The notes: generated by a model not told the origin, from the letters alone. Shown: positions 1 to 10,914, counted from the stretch's first letter. The stretch: 64,000 bases of DNA from Enchytraeus crypticus (GCA_905160935.1 CAJHZI010000197.1:434001-498000); one strand, 5' to 3'. Translations and numbers: made by a program.

Positions 1-120
1 ACGTCCGGTTTCTCGCCATAAGGCAATCTCTTGGACGTCAGAAGCTTATTCAAAGCACCACACGATGACGACGGGGTATACAAAGACGGAAGAGAAAGCG
101 ACGTCAAAACAGGCCAATAC
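1..120 (-). mobile_element. LINE-A 3' UTR fragment, inverted
   Basis: Reverse complement of the LINE-A 3' end: the gcaccacacgatgacgac block also occurs at 41088-41104 and, in the other orientation, near 930-950. It abuts a + strand copy starting near 121, giving head-to-head LINE-A ends. Confidence 0.7.
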
Positions 121-1031
121 ATCAAGATCTGCTCTTTTTTCCTAGCTTTTAGCATTCTACAATTTTCTGCATCGTTCTGTTGTTCTAAATGTGTAAGTTT
201 ACCTTCATGGGTCACTTTTAGGAAGTACATGGCATATTTCTGTGTATTAATTTGCATATTTGGTGTAATTTTTGATTCAAATTTAAACTTTAAAACTCAT
301 ATTTCAGCTGTCTGTCGTTCTTCTTTTTTCAATATCCGTCAATTACGTCAAATTCGTAAGTCCCTTGATATTAATTCCGCCACTGTATTATCTAATATGC
401 TATCTAAACTAGATTAATGTAACTCTGCCGAATGATCTCCCGAAGACTTCTCTAAATAGTCTCCAACACGTACAAAATTCTCTTTCTCGAATCGTCTGTA
501 ATGTAAAAATAATCAAATCTCACACCTTTCCTCTTCTACACTACAAGAAACTACACTGGCTACCAGTATCCGAACGTATAAAATTCAAGATAGCTTCCTT
601 GACCTTCAAAAGTTTATATTATGGTAGACCATCCTATCTGATCTTTTATCAATCTATCAACCCTCTCGTAGTCTTTGTTCCTCTAGTAAATACCTTCTCA
701 CTGTACCTAATGCTAAATCTGCCATGGGCAGACGCTCTTTCAAGGTTTCTACTCTGACAATATGGAACTCTCTGCCACAAAATCTTCGATCTTTTAACTA
801 TAGTGGTACTTTCCTCGGCAAGCTAATAACCCATCTCTTCCCGCAATAGGTCTAAATTTTGACCCGCTTGCCTTGGATCTTGGACTTGCACTGTTTTGAT
901 CTCGCTTTCTCTTGTGGTCTTGTGTACTCAGTCGTCATCGTGTGGTGCTTTGGCGCCTGTTTGTGTAGAGTCTGCAAGAGACGTCCCTGACATTGCCCTA
1001 TGGGCAACCGCCATAGGGCAATGTCAGGGAC
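121..1031 (+). mobile_element. LINE-A (CR1/L2-type) 3' end
   Basis: Degenerate C-terminal reverse-transcriptase region of an endonuclease-type LINE. Readable blocks are GVIFDSNLNFKTHISAVCRS, FNIRQLRQIRKSLDINSA and, in another frame near 548-620, KLHWLPVSERIKFKIASLTF. Stops and frameshifts are frequent. The 3' UTR follows to about 980 and then turns into a short palindrome. Sister copies occur at 15215-17230 and 63120-64000. Confidence 0.85.
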
Positions 1032-1099
1032 AATGTCAGTGCAATATCAATCAATAAGAATTTAATTTTATTAAATTCTTATTGATTGATTGATTGATT
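983..1099. repeat. Two short palindromes at LINE-A 3' end
   Basis: Arms of 21 bp at 983-1003 and 1011-1031 around a 7-nt loop are perfect reverse complements. A second palindrome (caatcaataagaattta and its complement) spans about 1047-1091. The left arm of the first is ordinary LINE-A 3' UTR, so the right arm looks like a snap-back copy. Confidence 0.85.
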
Positions 1100-1605
1100 C
1101 TTGAAACGCGCCAGGTGTCGACTGACCGTGATACTCTCATTCTTTTCTATTGAGCGGAATAGGAGTGCGCGAGAATGAGAGCAATTTGTAAAATTTGTAT
1201 ATCTAGTAATCATGGAGATATGATATGGATGAGATGGTTCTTCTTTGCCTTCCTCCTGTTCTCTCATTAGTCATATTCTACGAACATGCTTTGTTTATAT
1301 GCGTTCAGTTTTTCAGTTTATTCTTCAGTGCACCGAATATAGCACTCAAAATATTATATTGAAGAAGGGAAATATGCTATCGTGCAATTGCTTAGAATAG
1401 AATATAACTAAGTCTCTGGTAATCATATTTTGTAATCATAATCTGGTACTCAGACTTTATTTTCTTAAGGATTTAGTTTAATGGGACATGAAAATGAAGT
1501 ATTGAATTGATAATCTCACACTCTTGTTTTTGTAAGACTGCTAATGTTTTGTGTTTTTAAGTATTAAAATTGGTGAAACTAATAATTGTGCCCTGTTATG
1601 AACAG

Positions 1606-1754
1606 GTTGTAACTGTGATGGATATACGAACAGCATGTATACTCTATCTATCAGTAGCGCCTCGGAGAGTGGAAAGGTTCCTTGGTACTCTGAAGCTTGC
1701 TCGTCCACTCTGGCAGCTACTTATAGCAGTGGTCAGGGATCAGAAAGGCAAATT
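1606..1754 (+). CDS. Furin: Furin-like convertase exon a: rear of catalytic domain
   Basis: Follows acceptor ttatgaacag and ends before donor GTTAGT. The first two bases complete a split codon, then 49 codons follow. It reads [18 protein letters not shown], then [19 protein letters not shown], nearly the same as human furin just before the catalytic Ser region. The CNCDGY cysteines and the PWYSEACSS segment are hallmark convertase features. The exon ends in phase 0 with ERQI, continuing into ITTDLR of the next exon. It is the first exon in the window; nothing upstream in 1-1605 looks like the preceding part of the protease (the stretch carrying the oxyanion Asn), so that exon must lie to the left. 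Confidence 0.95.
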
Positions 1755-2084
1755 GTTAGTTTTCTTGTTCTTATTATGAACTGTAAACTTCACTGAAAAC
1801 AACACTTCACTGTAAACAACATCATATTTAATTTGAAACAGTCTCGAATTTTGAAGCGTAATATCTTATGTGTCTCTAAATATCTTTCTATACATACACT
1901 CATACAGGGTATTTCTTATTTTTCATACTTTTTAATAGTATATTAAGCATTAATGTTTGTGTCTTCATATAGATGATTATAGTTTTAATCTGTGTAGTTT
2001 AGTGTTAAAAGGTAGTGTACTGATATTTATATTTGTTATTTGCGTTTTTAATAGTACTGGTAGTAATATAATAATATTTAAATA

Positions 2085-2152
2085 ATAGCTACTGCTGCTG
2101 CTACTTCTTCTACTTCTAATGCTACGTCGTCGTCGACTGCTACTACTATTAT

Positions 2153-2196
<44 letters not shown>

Positions 2197-2220
2197 CTAC
2201 TACTACTACTACTACTACTC

Positions 2221-2274
<54 letters not shown>

Positions 2275-2510
2275 TTATTATTACTACTATTACTGCTACT
2301 ACTACAACTACTACTACTACTACTACTACTGCTACTACTACTGCTACTACTACTGCTATTATTATTACTACTATTACTACTACTACTACTACTACTACTA
2401 CTACAACTACTACTACTATTGCTATTATTATTATTACTACTACTACTACTACTATTACTACAACTACTACTACTACTACTGCTACTGCTGTTGCTGCTGC
2501 TGCTTTTTGT
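2085..2510. repeat. Long imperfect (CTA)n trinucleotide tract
   Basis: About 420 bp of CTA/CTG/ATT-type trinucleotides in intron a-b. Apparent Leu- or Ser-rich open frames here are repeat artefacts. Just after it (2515-2570) is a unique-looking segment. Confidence 0.95.
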
Positions 2511-2896
2511 GTATCTGATGAAGATTACTGCATCGAAACCGGTCATATAATAGAAGTTTGGTTATTATATGTCAAAGTCTCTAATTTTCATTAAATTGTT
2601 ATAATCTTAAAACCATTGACCCCGGACGCAAATAGCTCTCTGAATTTATCCTACAGGTTTTAATCACGAACACGTGTTTAAAAATTTAACTAAATTTATT
2701 AAATGAACACGAATTAAATAATACTTGCAGACAATGTACAATGAAACGGAAATATCCTATATCTATAACGTGCAACATACTGCAACTCATGTTATAATCC
2801 AAAATTAAATATTCCGATCGCAGACTTAGCATGTATGCCTATATTCACAAATTCATATATTAGAAATGTTATATAACGGAAGCGATGACAACTGAG

Positions 2897-3646
2897 AAAT
2901 GTAGAATATTACAAAGAAATTCCTAATCCTACATATTTAGAAAGTAAAAAGAAAATCGAGGAAATTCTGAAACAAGTACAAAAATCTAAACATATAAATA
3001 AAAAACCGCTTAAATATTTATCAGGACCAACTCAAGTAAAGGAGAGAACCGTTTATCTCCTTCCTAAAATTCATAAAGCACAAAACACTTGGCTCACCAG
3101 CTCACCAACCGAATGCCCTTTCTGACGTTGGTATGGATCATACTGCTTTAGTCGCCTTCTACGACACGTGCAGTCACCGGTTGGTCAATTCTTCAAACAA
3201 CCCGGACACAACACGGGGATATTCACCACCCAGGTTACATAAAATAATCCGTATTCTGTTGTTAATAAAATTCAAAATTATGTCGTAGATAAAGATTATT
3301 TATTTGTATCAGGCGACATAACTTCGCTATACACTAACTTGTATATAGATCGAAGTATGCAGTGTGTAGAAAAAATGTTCACTGACTATCCGGATGGTAA
3401 ACGTACGGATAATCAGCTAATATAGGCCTAACTCTTAGAAATTTGAATTTAGCGGCAGACATTATTTACAAAAAAGGAACTGCTATGGGCAAGTGCTTTG
3501 CCCCTGCATTAGCCAATATTTACGTTACTGAATTTGATCAGAAAGCACTGTATGAGTATACAACAAACCAATATTATATAGCAGATATATCGATATATTT
3601 TTCTTTGGCCAGAAGATGTAAATTCTTTAATGAGATTCGAGAAATG
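2897..3646 (+). mobile_element. Penelope-like element, reverse transcriptase part
   Basis: Frame-broken reverse transcriptase of the Penelope class. Readable blocks: KPLKYLSGPTQVKERTVYLL with PKIHK (about 2998-3080), DKDYLFVSGDITSLYTN (about 3290-3340) and KKGTAMGKCFAPALANIYVT (about 3467-3527). The GTAMG.xFAPALANI block and the LPKIHK block are characteristic of Penelope-like elements. A minus-strand SINE (3093-3225) interrupts it, the Asp-Asp catalytic block near 3590 is degenerate, and a DNA element starts at 3647. The GIY-YIG end is found again at 5980-6895. Confidence 0.85.
3093..3225 (-). mobile_element. GAT-tail SINE, 5' part, inside Penelope-like RT
   Basis: Reverse complement of the SINE seen complete at 32714-32975: shares ccaaccgaatgccctttctgacg, then the gacacgtgcagtcaccgg block. 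The GAT tail is missing. Confidence 0.8.
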
Positions 3647-4112
3647 CAGACTGGGGCAAAAAATAATCCCCTAGCGAAATCTCAACACCTTCGACAAGAG
3701 TGTAAATATATAAACAAAATTTTCGGAGAAGGAGGAATTTCTGCATATATCCTGCATATTTGGGGAAAAATATTCAGTAGTATCAAAATGACGGCGTTTC
3801 TACGAATAAAATGCTAAAATCAATTTTAACAAGGTTTTTCGAATCGTCGAATTGAGTCGTTCCATTTTAAGTAATTAATGGTCATGAAATGTGTCGTTTA
3901 CTTATGGGGTCGGGTCATCTATTAAGTAGATGCTCATAATGACCGCGCTCGGCTTGAATGCATGCCTGCAGTGTTTTCGAAATGCTGGAATAGCTTGATT
4001 GATTGTCTCTTACGGTCCGGCCACGCTTGTTATTTCGGTGCGGTAATTTGCTTACTGTTGTCTGAGTGCTGCTGCAGCAGCCTAGGCAGGGTTTACTTAG
4101 GCCGACTCAAGA

Positions 4113-4347
4113 AACAATGTCTCAATAGCGCAGGGGTAACGTCATGAAGTTTTAAATGACAGATGTTGAGGTGAATGGAACCCTCGTGGGTTCGAATCCT
4201 AGCCGCGATGATCTGAGAGTAAAATCTCGGACATTCACTTGACTGGTTATACGGATAATGGTCTAAATTTCGTAACGGTGTAACCATGTGGTATTATAAG
4301 TGACAGATATCAACATAGTTGATCATTTCTCAATAATGCGTGTTTAC
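4113..4347 (+). mobile_element. tRNA-derived SINE (S1)
   Basis: Begins TCTCAATAGCGCAGGGGTAA (box A-like), with box B-like GGGTTCGAATCC near 4188-4199. The tRNA-unrelated body ends around tgcgtgtttactt. Four other copies are at 56272-56520, 59446-59575, 59947-60183 and 60946-61167. It sits inside the 3647-4783 element. Confidence 0.85.
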
Positions 4348-4464
4348 TTTTTTTACCGACGATTGTTGGAGCTGTAGTGCATCTGAACTGAAGGTCTTGA
4401 AGCATACAATACATCATTTCAGTTGCTCTAACTAATAAAAGATTTAAAATTCTGTCTTCTTTTA

Positions 4465-4545
4465 AAATTACTAAAGCTAAGGTTAACGTCAGTTTCCTCA
4501 CTCGAAAGCTATGTCAGTGTCGGGCGAGCCCAGGATATTTATTCC
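4465..4545 (-). mobile_element. SINE S2 fragment
   Basis: Shares taaagctaaggttaacgtca and the gcgagcccagg block with copies at 37236-37350 (-) and 44635-44765 (+). The tRNA-like part is lost in this copy. Confidence 0.65.
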
Positions 4546-4846
4546 TAAATTGTAAAGAACATTTCTGATATCTTTGTTTTATTAAGCCTTGTTGAAATTT
4601 ATTTTAGCACTTTTTCATAGAAATTCTATAATTTTTTTACTACTGAATTTATTTTCACCAAATTATACAGGATATATGCATAAATTCCTCCTCTTGAAAC
4701 TCCGAAAATTTTGTATAAATATTTAGAGTTTTGCCAAAGTTATTGAGATTTCGCTAGGGGGTTATTTTTTATTCTCCAGTCTGTATAATATTATATATAA
4801 TTTAATTCCAAGCATAAAAATTAAGTTTACTTATAATTGTTGAGCA

Positions 4847-4997
4847 CCTAGGCTCCAGAAATTGCTACAAAAATTTCAACGAATGGAAAAGTCTCAAATA
4901 GGGGATTGACTGATGATGTGATCTAGGACAGAGAGGATTTATGTCAGTCTATTCGCATTCCGACCCTGGTTGAACTGGGATTCAAGGGAAGATGATT

Positions 4998-5038
<41 letters not shown>

Positions 5039-5050
5039 AATGATGATGAT
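4847..5050 (+). mobile_element. GAT-tail SINE, 3' part
   Basis: Runs from CCTAGGCTCCAGAAATTGCT through ggggattgactgatgatg and ccgaccctggttgaactggg to a (GAT)n tail. Matches 32820-32975. The last section equals the RTE LINE 3' end at 10780-10880. Confidence 0.85.
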
Positions 5051-5873
5051 GATTATTATACAGACTGGGGCAAAAAAAATAATCCCCTAGCGAGATCTCA
5101 ATAACTTTCAGGAAACTCAAAATTTCTCTACGAAATTTGCGGAGCGTCTAGGAGAGGAATTTCTGCGTATATCCTGAAAATTTTATGAAAATCTATTGAG
5201 CAGGAAAAATATTACAGCGTTTCTACAAAAAAATTGCAAAATCAGGTTTAACAAGGATTTTTTTGCCAAAAGTCTTAATAACTTGGACAAAACTCAAAAT
5301 AATTTTACAAAATTTGCGGAGCCTCCAGAGGAGGAATTTCTACACATATCCTGCAAATTTGGTGAAAATATATTCAGAAGTAACAAAAATACAGCGTTTC
5401 TTCGAAAATAAAATAAAAATCAATTTTAACATGGCTTTTTTAAACAAAGGTGCCGAAATTATTTTTTAAACAAAGGTACCAAATTATTCCCAAATTTTCT
5501 TCAAAATTTGGGAATAATTTTAACATAACGAATTTAAGCATCATTTATTGCAGTAGCTAACAAGGTAGTGCAGGCTTACACTCCACCGCTTAAGTAAACG
5601 GCCCTTTTCAAGCTCGTTATTTTCTTTAAAAGGAACGACTGACATTTCGAAAACCCTTGTTAAAATTGATTTTAGCACTTTTCTCGTAGAAATGTAGTAA
5701 TTTCGTAACTAATGAAAATAGTTTCATCAAATTTGCAGGATATACGCAGGAATTAATCCCCTAGAAGCTCCGAAACTTTCATAGAGATATTTTGAGTTTT
5801 CTTTAAGGGATTGAGATTTCGCTAGGGGATTATTTTTTTTGCCCCAGTCTGTATAATCATCATCATCATCATT

Positions 5874-5914
<41 letters not shown>

Positions 5915-5979
5915 GTGGGATTGATGAATAATCATGGGATTATTTTTTTTGCCCCAGTCTGTATATGAAATAATTTTTA

Positions 5980-6895
5980 GATGTGAATGTATTTAAAGAT
6001 GACAATAAATTAAAAACAAAAGTTCATGTGAGGGAAACGGATACTCATCAGCTGCTACATAAAAATTCTTTTCATCCTAAGCATACATTTAGAGGTAGGC
6101 CTATGGCAAAATCGCAGATAATACGTTTTAAAATAATATATAGCAATGTAGAAGATTTCGAAAAAGGTACTAAAATACTTTTCCAGAGGCTAAAAAATAC
6201 GGGCTACTCATACTCTGTGCTGAGAGATGCCAGTCATGAAATCTTTTATAATTATAATCTAGACGATAAAACACATAAAACAAACAGCTATAGGCTAACC
6301 ATTGAACAAGGTGCAAAGACTAATTCCAATAATTGTGTATTTCTTAACATTGCGTACCAAAATAAGACAAACATTAAAATAAATAATACAAAATAACACA
6401 CAATTCAATAACGACAGAATAATAAAAACAGTATAGGTTACAGAATAAAGTAACCTATAAGAAAAACACAAATTTAAGACAAATAATAGTGAGAAGTAGA
6501 TTACAAAGCAATGGCAATAGTAGTTTCAAACGTGTGGTAAGCCACGGTGCTTATTGTGCTTAAATAATACACGTGATGCACAAACATTCACAAGAACACA
6601 AAATAATAAACAGTTCAATAAAAAACCAAATATGACGTGCATCACTGAAAACGTTATATATCTAATTACCTGTGGAAAGTGTGGTATTCAGTACGTAGGA
6701 GAGACAGGAAGACGAATAAGAGACAGACCTAACAACCACAAGTCCTGAATTATAAAAAAAGTGAATACCCCGATATCTATTCATTTTACTAGCATGAATC
6801 ATTCTATTTTGGACTTAGATATTATAGCGATAGAAAAGGTATCAGATCAACCGAATACTACAAGCATCAGGAGAAGACTAGAAGAAGAATGATAG
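5980..6895 (+). mobile_element. Penelope-like element, C-terminal part with GIY-YIG nuclease
   Basis: 5983-6396 reads KTKVHVRETDTHQLLHKNSF, then HPKHTFRGRPMAKSQIIRFK, the segment following the RT palm in Penelope-like elements. 6630-6748 reads MTCITENVIYLITCGKCGIQ, then YVGETGRRIRDR, a GIY-YIG endonuclease with its Cys pair and the Arg in the ETGR motif; IHFTSMNHSILDLDI continues in a different frame. Frames are broken near 6397 and 6748. The GIY-YIG nuclease is the domain that cuts target DNA in this class. Same orientation as 2897-3646, so the two were probably one insertion split by the foldback cluster. Confidence 0.88.
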
Positions 6896-6929
6896 AAAAA
6901 AACTAGAAACTAAATTTCCTAAACCACCA

Positions 6930-7090
6930 CCACCACTACGATCTGAACTCTCAACCGAACAATACCCGAACTCTTGTTATGCCGAAGCCGAACCGAACCA
7001 AACTCTGAAATTTCATTTCTGGACAAGTCCGAACCGAAGTTTCACTTACAAAAAGCCTAACCGAACCCGAAACCTGAAAATGTTAACAAT
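6930..7090. repeat. CCGAAC-rich subterminal repeat fragment
   Basis: Clustered CCGAACC motifs like both ends of the hAT-like element at 36351-38208; no paired end is visible here, so it is probably a solo remnant. Confidence 0.5.
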
Positions 7091-7445
7091 TTTTATAACT
7101 GTATTTTACAGGTGCCAATATTCTGATTGTTCCTTTGTATGGATATGTCTTCCCACAGAAATGTTTTGGATGGCTCATGCTGTATCTTTAAGTTTTGGTT
7201 TGTAATGCCTGGTTTTGGCATGATGGTTTTCAGTGTTGTTATTGCCGGTAATAATTTCAGCATTAAATATTCAACACATTAGGTCACTGTGTCAGGATAA
7301 AATTTTGCTAAGCATTTGTGAGGTAGGCTAAGTCATATATTCATAATTTTAAATATAGGCCTATTTTGAGTCTATTCAAGAACTCTTTATATAGAATGTT
7401 TGCTTGAATTCGTGTAACTTGTACTTAACAATTATGTTACTTCAG

Positions 7446-7546
7446 ATAACAACAGATTTAAGAAAGAAATGTACGGAGAGTCATACTGGAACATCTGCTA
7501 GTGCTCCACTCGCTGCAGGGATATGTGCTCTGGCCCTTCAAGCTAA
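7446..7546 (+). CDS. Furin: Furin-like convertase exon b: catalytic serine
   Basis: Acceptor attatgttacttcag, donor GTTAGA. It encodes [21 protein letters not shown] and then [19 protein letters not shown] is the subtilisin/kexin active-site motif; its first Ser is the nucleophile that attacks the substrate peptide bond, with the catalytic Asp and His encoded upstream of the window. The exon ends two bases into an Asn codon (AA|T), which exon c completes. A LINE-C fragment on the opposite strand begins only about 45 bp downstream, so the intron is packed with repeats right up to the donor. Confidence 0.96.
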
Positions 7547-7589
7547 GTTAGACATATTTTACATTATCAGACTCTTTCTATGCTATTCT

Positions 7590-8200
7590 GCCATTGTTTT
7601 GTGATCTATTTGATCTCAAAACTCTCGAGGGCTGGAATACAGACACTAAGTTGCTGTGGACCAACCTTTGATAATTTTCTTGGTGATATTTTTTTATCCT
7701 GTTACCCTGGTACAATAGATTTGACCTCCCTCTTCTATCACATTCTGCTAAATCATCACACTTTTCACTCCGCCAATGATCTTTTGCTTTGTCTGTAATT
7801 CTTCTAAGCTCATTGTTTAAGCTTCTAAATTTCCCTCGGTCATGACTGGTGTCAATACTTTTCCATTTCCTTCTTTCTTTCATTTTGACTAGCATCTCAA
7901 TTGAGATCCAAGGTTTTTTAGTTGTATTTGCTTTTAGAAAGCCAAATACTTCTTTTGTACCCATTTTGGTATCCTCCTTTAGCTGACACCATCGTTCATT
8001 CACCACTGTTCTTTCATAGTTCTTCATTTTTTTAATTTCTCTCTCAATTGCCTCCTGAAACTGATTTCTTTTCTCGTTCAATCCGTTCAAATTCCATCTC
8101 TTACTGCTTTTCTTCTTAAGTATTTTCTTCAACTGAAGCCCACAAATAGCCATGTATTGCATATAATTAGGGCTTCTCTGTGTTGCATATATTGAGTGCT
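7590..8200 (-). mobile_element. LINE-C linker fragment
   Basis: Minus-strand reading KPWISIEMLVKMKERRKWKS, LNNELRRITDKAKDHWRSEK and CDDLAECDRRGRSNLLYQG. This is the region between endonuclease and reverse transcriptase in a widespread LINE type (from memory of the family). The frame is open for 194 residues but lacks catalytic blocks. It lies directly downstream of the catalytic-serine exon. Confidence 0.75.
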
Positions 8201-9415
8201 TTTCTATTAACCATCTCTACAGTTATGTATGAATTAGCTACCAATTCCATAAAAGTGGACTTCATCCTTAATTTTTAATTGGGATTCCAATTAGGTCATT
8301 TAAATTGCTAAGAAAGAATCCTAAAAGGAAGGAGCTCCAGGAAGAGGAGGGAAACCCACAAGTTTAACACCAATTGTTTGAATCTAGTGTATATATAACC
8401 AGATGGGGAGAATGCAAGCCATTCCTGGTATACCACCGGGTTGAGCTTGTTATACCAACTTGTCACCAAGCACAAGGGGCTTGTTAACAAGTATTAGGTC
8501 CAATTTAGTCAAGATCGACAACTTTACTAAAAACTTTAATTGTAAATATAAAGATCGATAAACTAACATTTTCTAAAACAACAATATTTGCTAATAGTGT
8601 GTTTTTCGTTTTTTTGATAAATGATTGTAGTACAAAGGCAGGCATGAGTACATTCAGTCAAAAATGCAAAAGAGGTTATTTACTAAAGACCTCTTGTTAA
8701 AGTTATTCTTTGAGGTTCTTGCTGTCACGAAATTCAATATAGGTGGGGGGAGGGGTCCAATTCAGGAGACGGTACAATTTAAGCAACCTTCACTTTCAGA
8801 GTAGTAGTAGTCGTAGTAGTGGTAGTGGTAGTAGTTTAATATTGCTTGCTATAGCTCTGTTATTACCTAAGATTAGAATTCTATAGCAAATTGATCTGTA
8901 ATGAAGATATAGTCGCATTGTAGGGTATCAAATGTTGTATCTACTAGTTATTGAATATGTTGCGATATAGATCTACTGAATACGCCGGTATAATAATTTC
9001 TAACGATAAATTGTGTACATATTTAATACGCTTCTCTCTTTAGTGGAACCTGCCAAGTGGCAGGTTCCACTAAAGAGAGAAGCGTATTAAATATGTACTG
9101 CATACTTGATCTGATTCGTTGTTTATATGTAGACCTATTCTGTTTGTATTTTTATATTCTTTTTTCATTTGTTAAATAATCTAGTGGTATTTTCTAAGAG
9201 CTTTCGGGTCTTTATGTCCATTTTTACGTTCCTTGCTTAACATACATGTATGATGAATGCTTTGTGACCTACGTGAAATAGAGTCTATATCTATCTATCT
9301 CTCTTAAAGCATGTGGTGCATGCAGAGAGTCTACCCTTATTTCAATTACGTGAACGTTAACTCTGCCGTCGGTTTCTGATTCGCCTAGCACGCGTAGGTC
9401 TAATGATAGACAGCT
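8200..9415. other. Intronic sequence, no gene seen
   Basis: No coding similarity or repeat family recognised apart from a GTA-rich patch near 8803-8835 and the palindrome at 9015-9098. Confidence 0.6.
9015..9098. repeat. Near-perfect 84-bp palindrome
   Basis: Arms 9015-9055 and 9058-9098 (41 bp) are perfect complements around a 2-nt loop (AG). Confidence 0.95.
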
Positions 9416-9419
9416 TGCA

Positions 9420-9815
9420 ACAGAAGTACAATAACTTCGTCAATTAAGAACATATCGGCCTCGTTTAGAAAAGAAATGATTGCACTTCAAGATAGCATTA
9501 GCAAAAACCATACATATATGTGATTTTACTTTATTATGTACTCAATCGTTTTTGATGGAGAATATTTTACGCTGCATGCAATATGCCTATATTCATATGC
9601 TAGAAATTTCGTATTTGACCCTACTCGTATTCGCATATTTGTAACTATCCTGTTACTAAAGATATTCAAACTAAATTTCTCTATGTTGTTGGAATTGGCT
9701 GCTGGTCAAGTCTTCTAAATTTCAACGGCATCGGTCAACTTGTTACGCCTTTATTATAATATGCCTAACAGTTAGGGGTATCGGTTTTAAAAAAACAGTG
9801 AAATAGGCCCTGCCC
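9420..9815 (+). mobile_element. Half copy of the long inverted-repeat element
   Basis: Aligns through its length with 20745-21125, the right arm of the 851-bp inverted repeat: shares aaagatattcaaac, aatttctctatg and ggctgctggtcaagt blocks. Only one arm is present. Confidence 0.8.
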
Positions 9816-9990
9816 TTGGTCTCAAAACCTTATTGTATAATTATTATTTAGTAACTTACATTCATACTAAGGCCTACATCCATACTCAGTTAGCATCCAT
9901 GAAAATTTAACGATTGCTTACTAATTATATTTAGTGTAAAGATTACAACAATTATTTTAGTTAATATCACTTATGATAACGATTTTGTAG

Positions 9991-10094
9991 TCCCAAACTC
10001 ACCTGGCGAGACATGCAACATATCGTAGTTTTGACCTCCAAGAAGGCGAATCTAAAAGCTGACGACTGGATTGTAAATGGAGCCAATAAAGAAG
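9991..10094 (+). CDS. Furin: Furin-like convertase exon c: end of catalytic domain
   Basis: Acceptor gattttgtag, donor GTGCGT. The first base completes Asn; the exon then reads [20 protein letters not shown] and [11 protein letters not shown], matching the furin [14 protein letters not shown] block that closes the catalytic fold. It ends with one base (G) of a Val codon. The downstream intron starts with long TA runs about 55 bp after the donor, then an RTE LINE 3' end. Phase and similarity leave little doubt. Confidence 0.95.
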
Positions 10095-10147
10095 GTGCGT
10101 ACATAGTTTTTCTATTTCGTGTTTTTTGTTTCATTCTAATATATATA

Positions 10148-10149
<2 letters not shown>

Positions 10150-10204
<55 letters not shown>

Positions 10205-10216
10205 TACATACATGTG

Positions 10217-10270
<54 letters not shown>

Positions 10271-10280
10271 CTATATATAC

Positions 10281-10329
<49 letters not shown>

Positions 10330-10345
10330 ATATAGGCCTATATAT
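10150..10345. repeat. (TA)n microsatellite block
   Basis: Nearly continuous TA dinucleotides with short interruptions, just after exon c. Confidence 0.95.
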
Positions 10346-10369
10346 ATATATATAATGTGTATATATATG

Positions 10370-10885
10370 CATGCTAGTGGAGTGTTGTGTGATAGGAGAA
10401 TCCCACTAAGACTGAAAGGCAAATTTTATAGTCCTGTGCTAAGGCCAGTAACGATGTATAGTTCGGAATGTTGGGCACTAAAAAGGGAACATTTGCAGAG
10501 TTTGCATGTGGCAGAAATGAGAATGTTGCGTCTAATGTGTAGAAGAATTATGAAGGACAGAATGGAAAATAAATATGTAAGGATGAATTTGAATGTTGAG
10601 GGGATCGGGGATAGGTTGGCTCAGTCGAGATTGAGATGGTATGGGCATATTGTGAGAAAGGCAGATCCTCATCTGCCTTTCTCATGTACTAAAGAGAGTT
10701 TGGAGGGAAGAACTGGATGTTAAGCTAGAGAGAGGTGGACCACAATTGACTTGGAATGCAGTAATTAAGAAGGACATGAAAAATAGGGGATTGACTGATG
10801 ATATGGTTTGGGACAGGGAGGACTGGAGAAAGTCTATTCGTATCCCGACCCTGGTTAAATTGGGATTTAAGGGAAGATGATGATG
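10370..10885 (+). mobile_element. RTE LINE 3' end with (GAT)n tail
   Basis: Reads [40 protein letters not shown], then [20 protein letters not shown]: the C-terminus typical of RTE-clade LINEs. A second frame continues [12 protein letters not shown]. The 3' end is ggggattgactgatgatatg, then a short GAT run; its last 100 bp match the GAT-tail SINE. A snap-back palindrome at 10653-10684 disrupts the frame. Confidence 0.85.
10653..10684. repeat. Snap-back palindrome in RTE LINE
   Basis: TGAGAAAGGCAGAT, loop CCTC, then the exact complement. The sister RTE copy (minus strand, 36180-36210) reads through without the palindrome. Confidence 0.95.
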
Positions 10886-10914
10886 ATGATGATATATATA
10901 CGTGTTGTTTGCAA

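Larger units (their letters stand above)
3647..5963. mobile_element. Foldback DNA element cluster with CAGACTGGGGCA termini
   Basis: Copies of one terminal inverted repeat, CAGACTGGGGCA, occur at 3647 and 5061, with complementary ends (TGCCCCAGTCTG or close) at 4783, 5851 and 5963. One unit is 3647-4783, a second is 5061-5851, and 5939-5963 is an extra end. Inside both, long stretches next to the ends (AATCCCCTAGCGA...TCTCAA) are also inverted. The GAT run to the left of 5061 is mirrored by an ATC run right of 5851, so the foldback symmetry extends past the second unit. No transposase is visible. The cluster splits a Penelope-like element and holds two SINEs. Confidence 0.8.

Noticed and set aside
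1977-2550. Long open frames of nearly pure Ser or Leu on both strands
   Set aside because: They are translations of a trinucleotide microsatellite in an intron, with no supporting signals.
9967-10723. 236-residue open frame on + and 151-residue frame on -
   Set aside because: The + frame fuses exon c, a TA run (IYIYI...) and an RTE LINE C-terminus by chance; only the exon and LINE parts are real.
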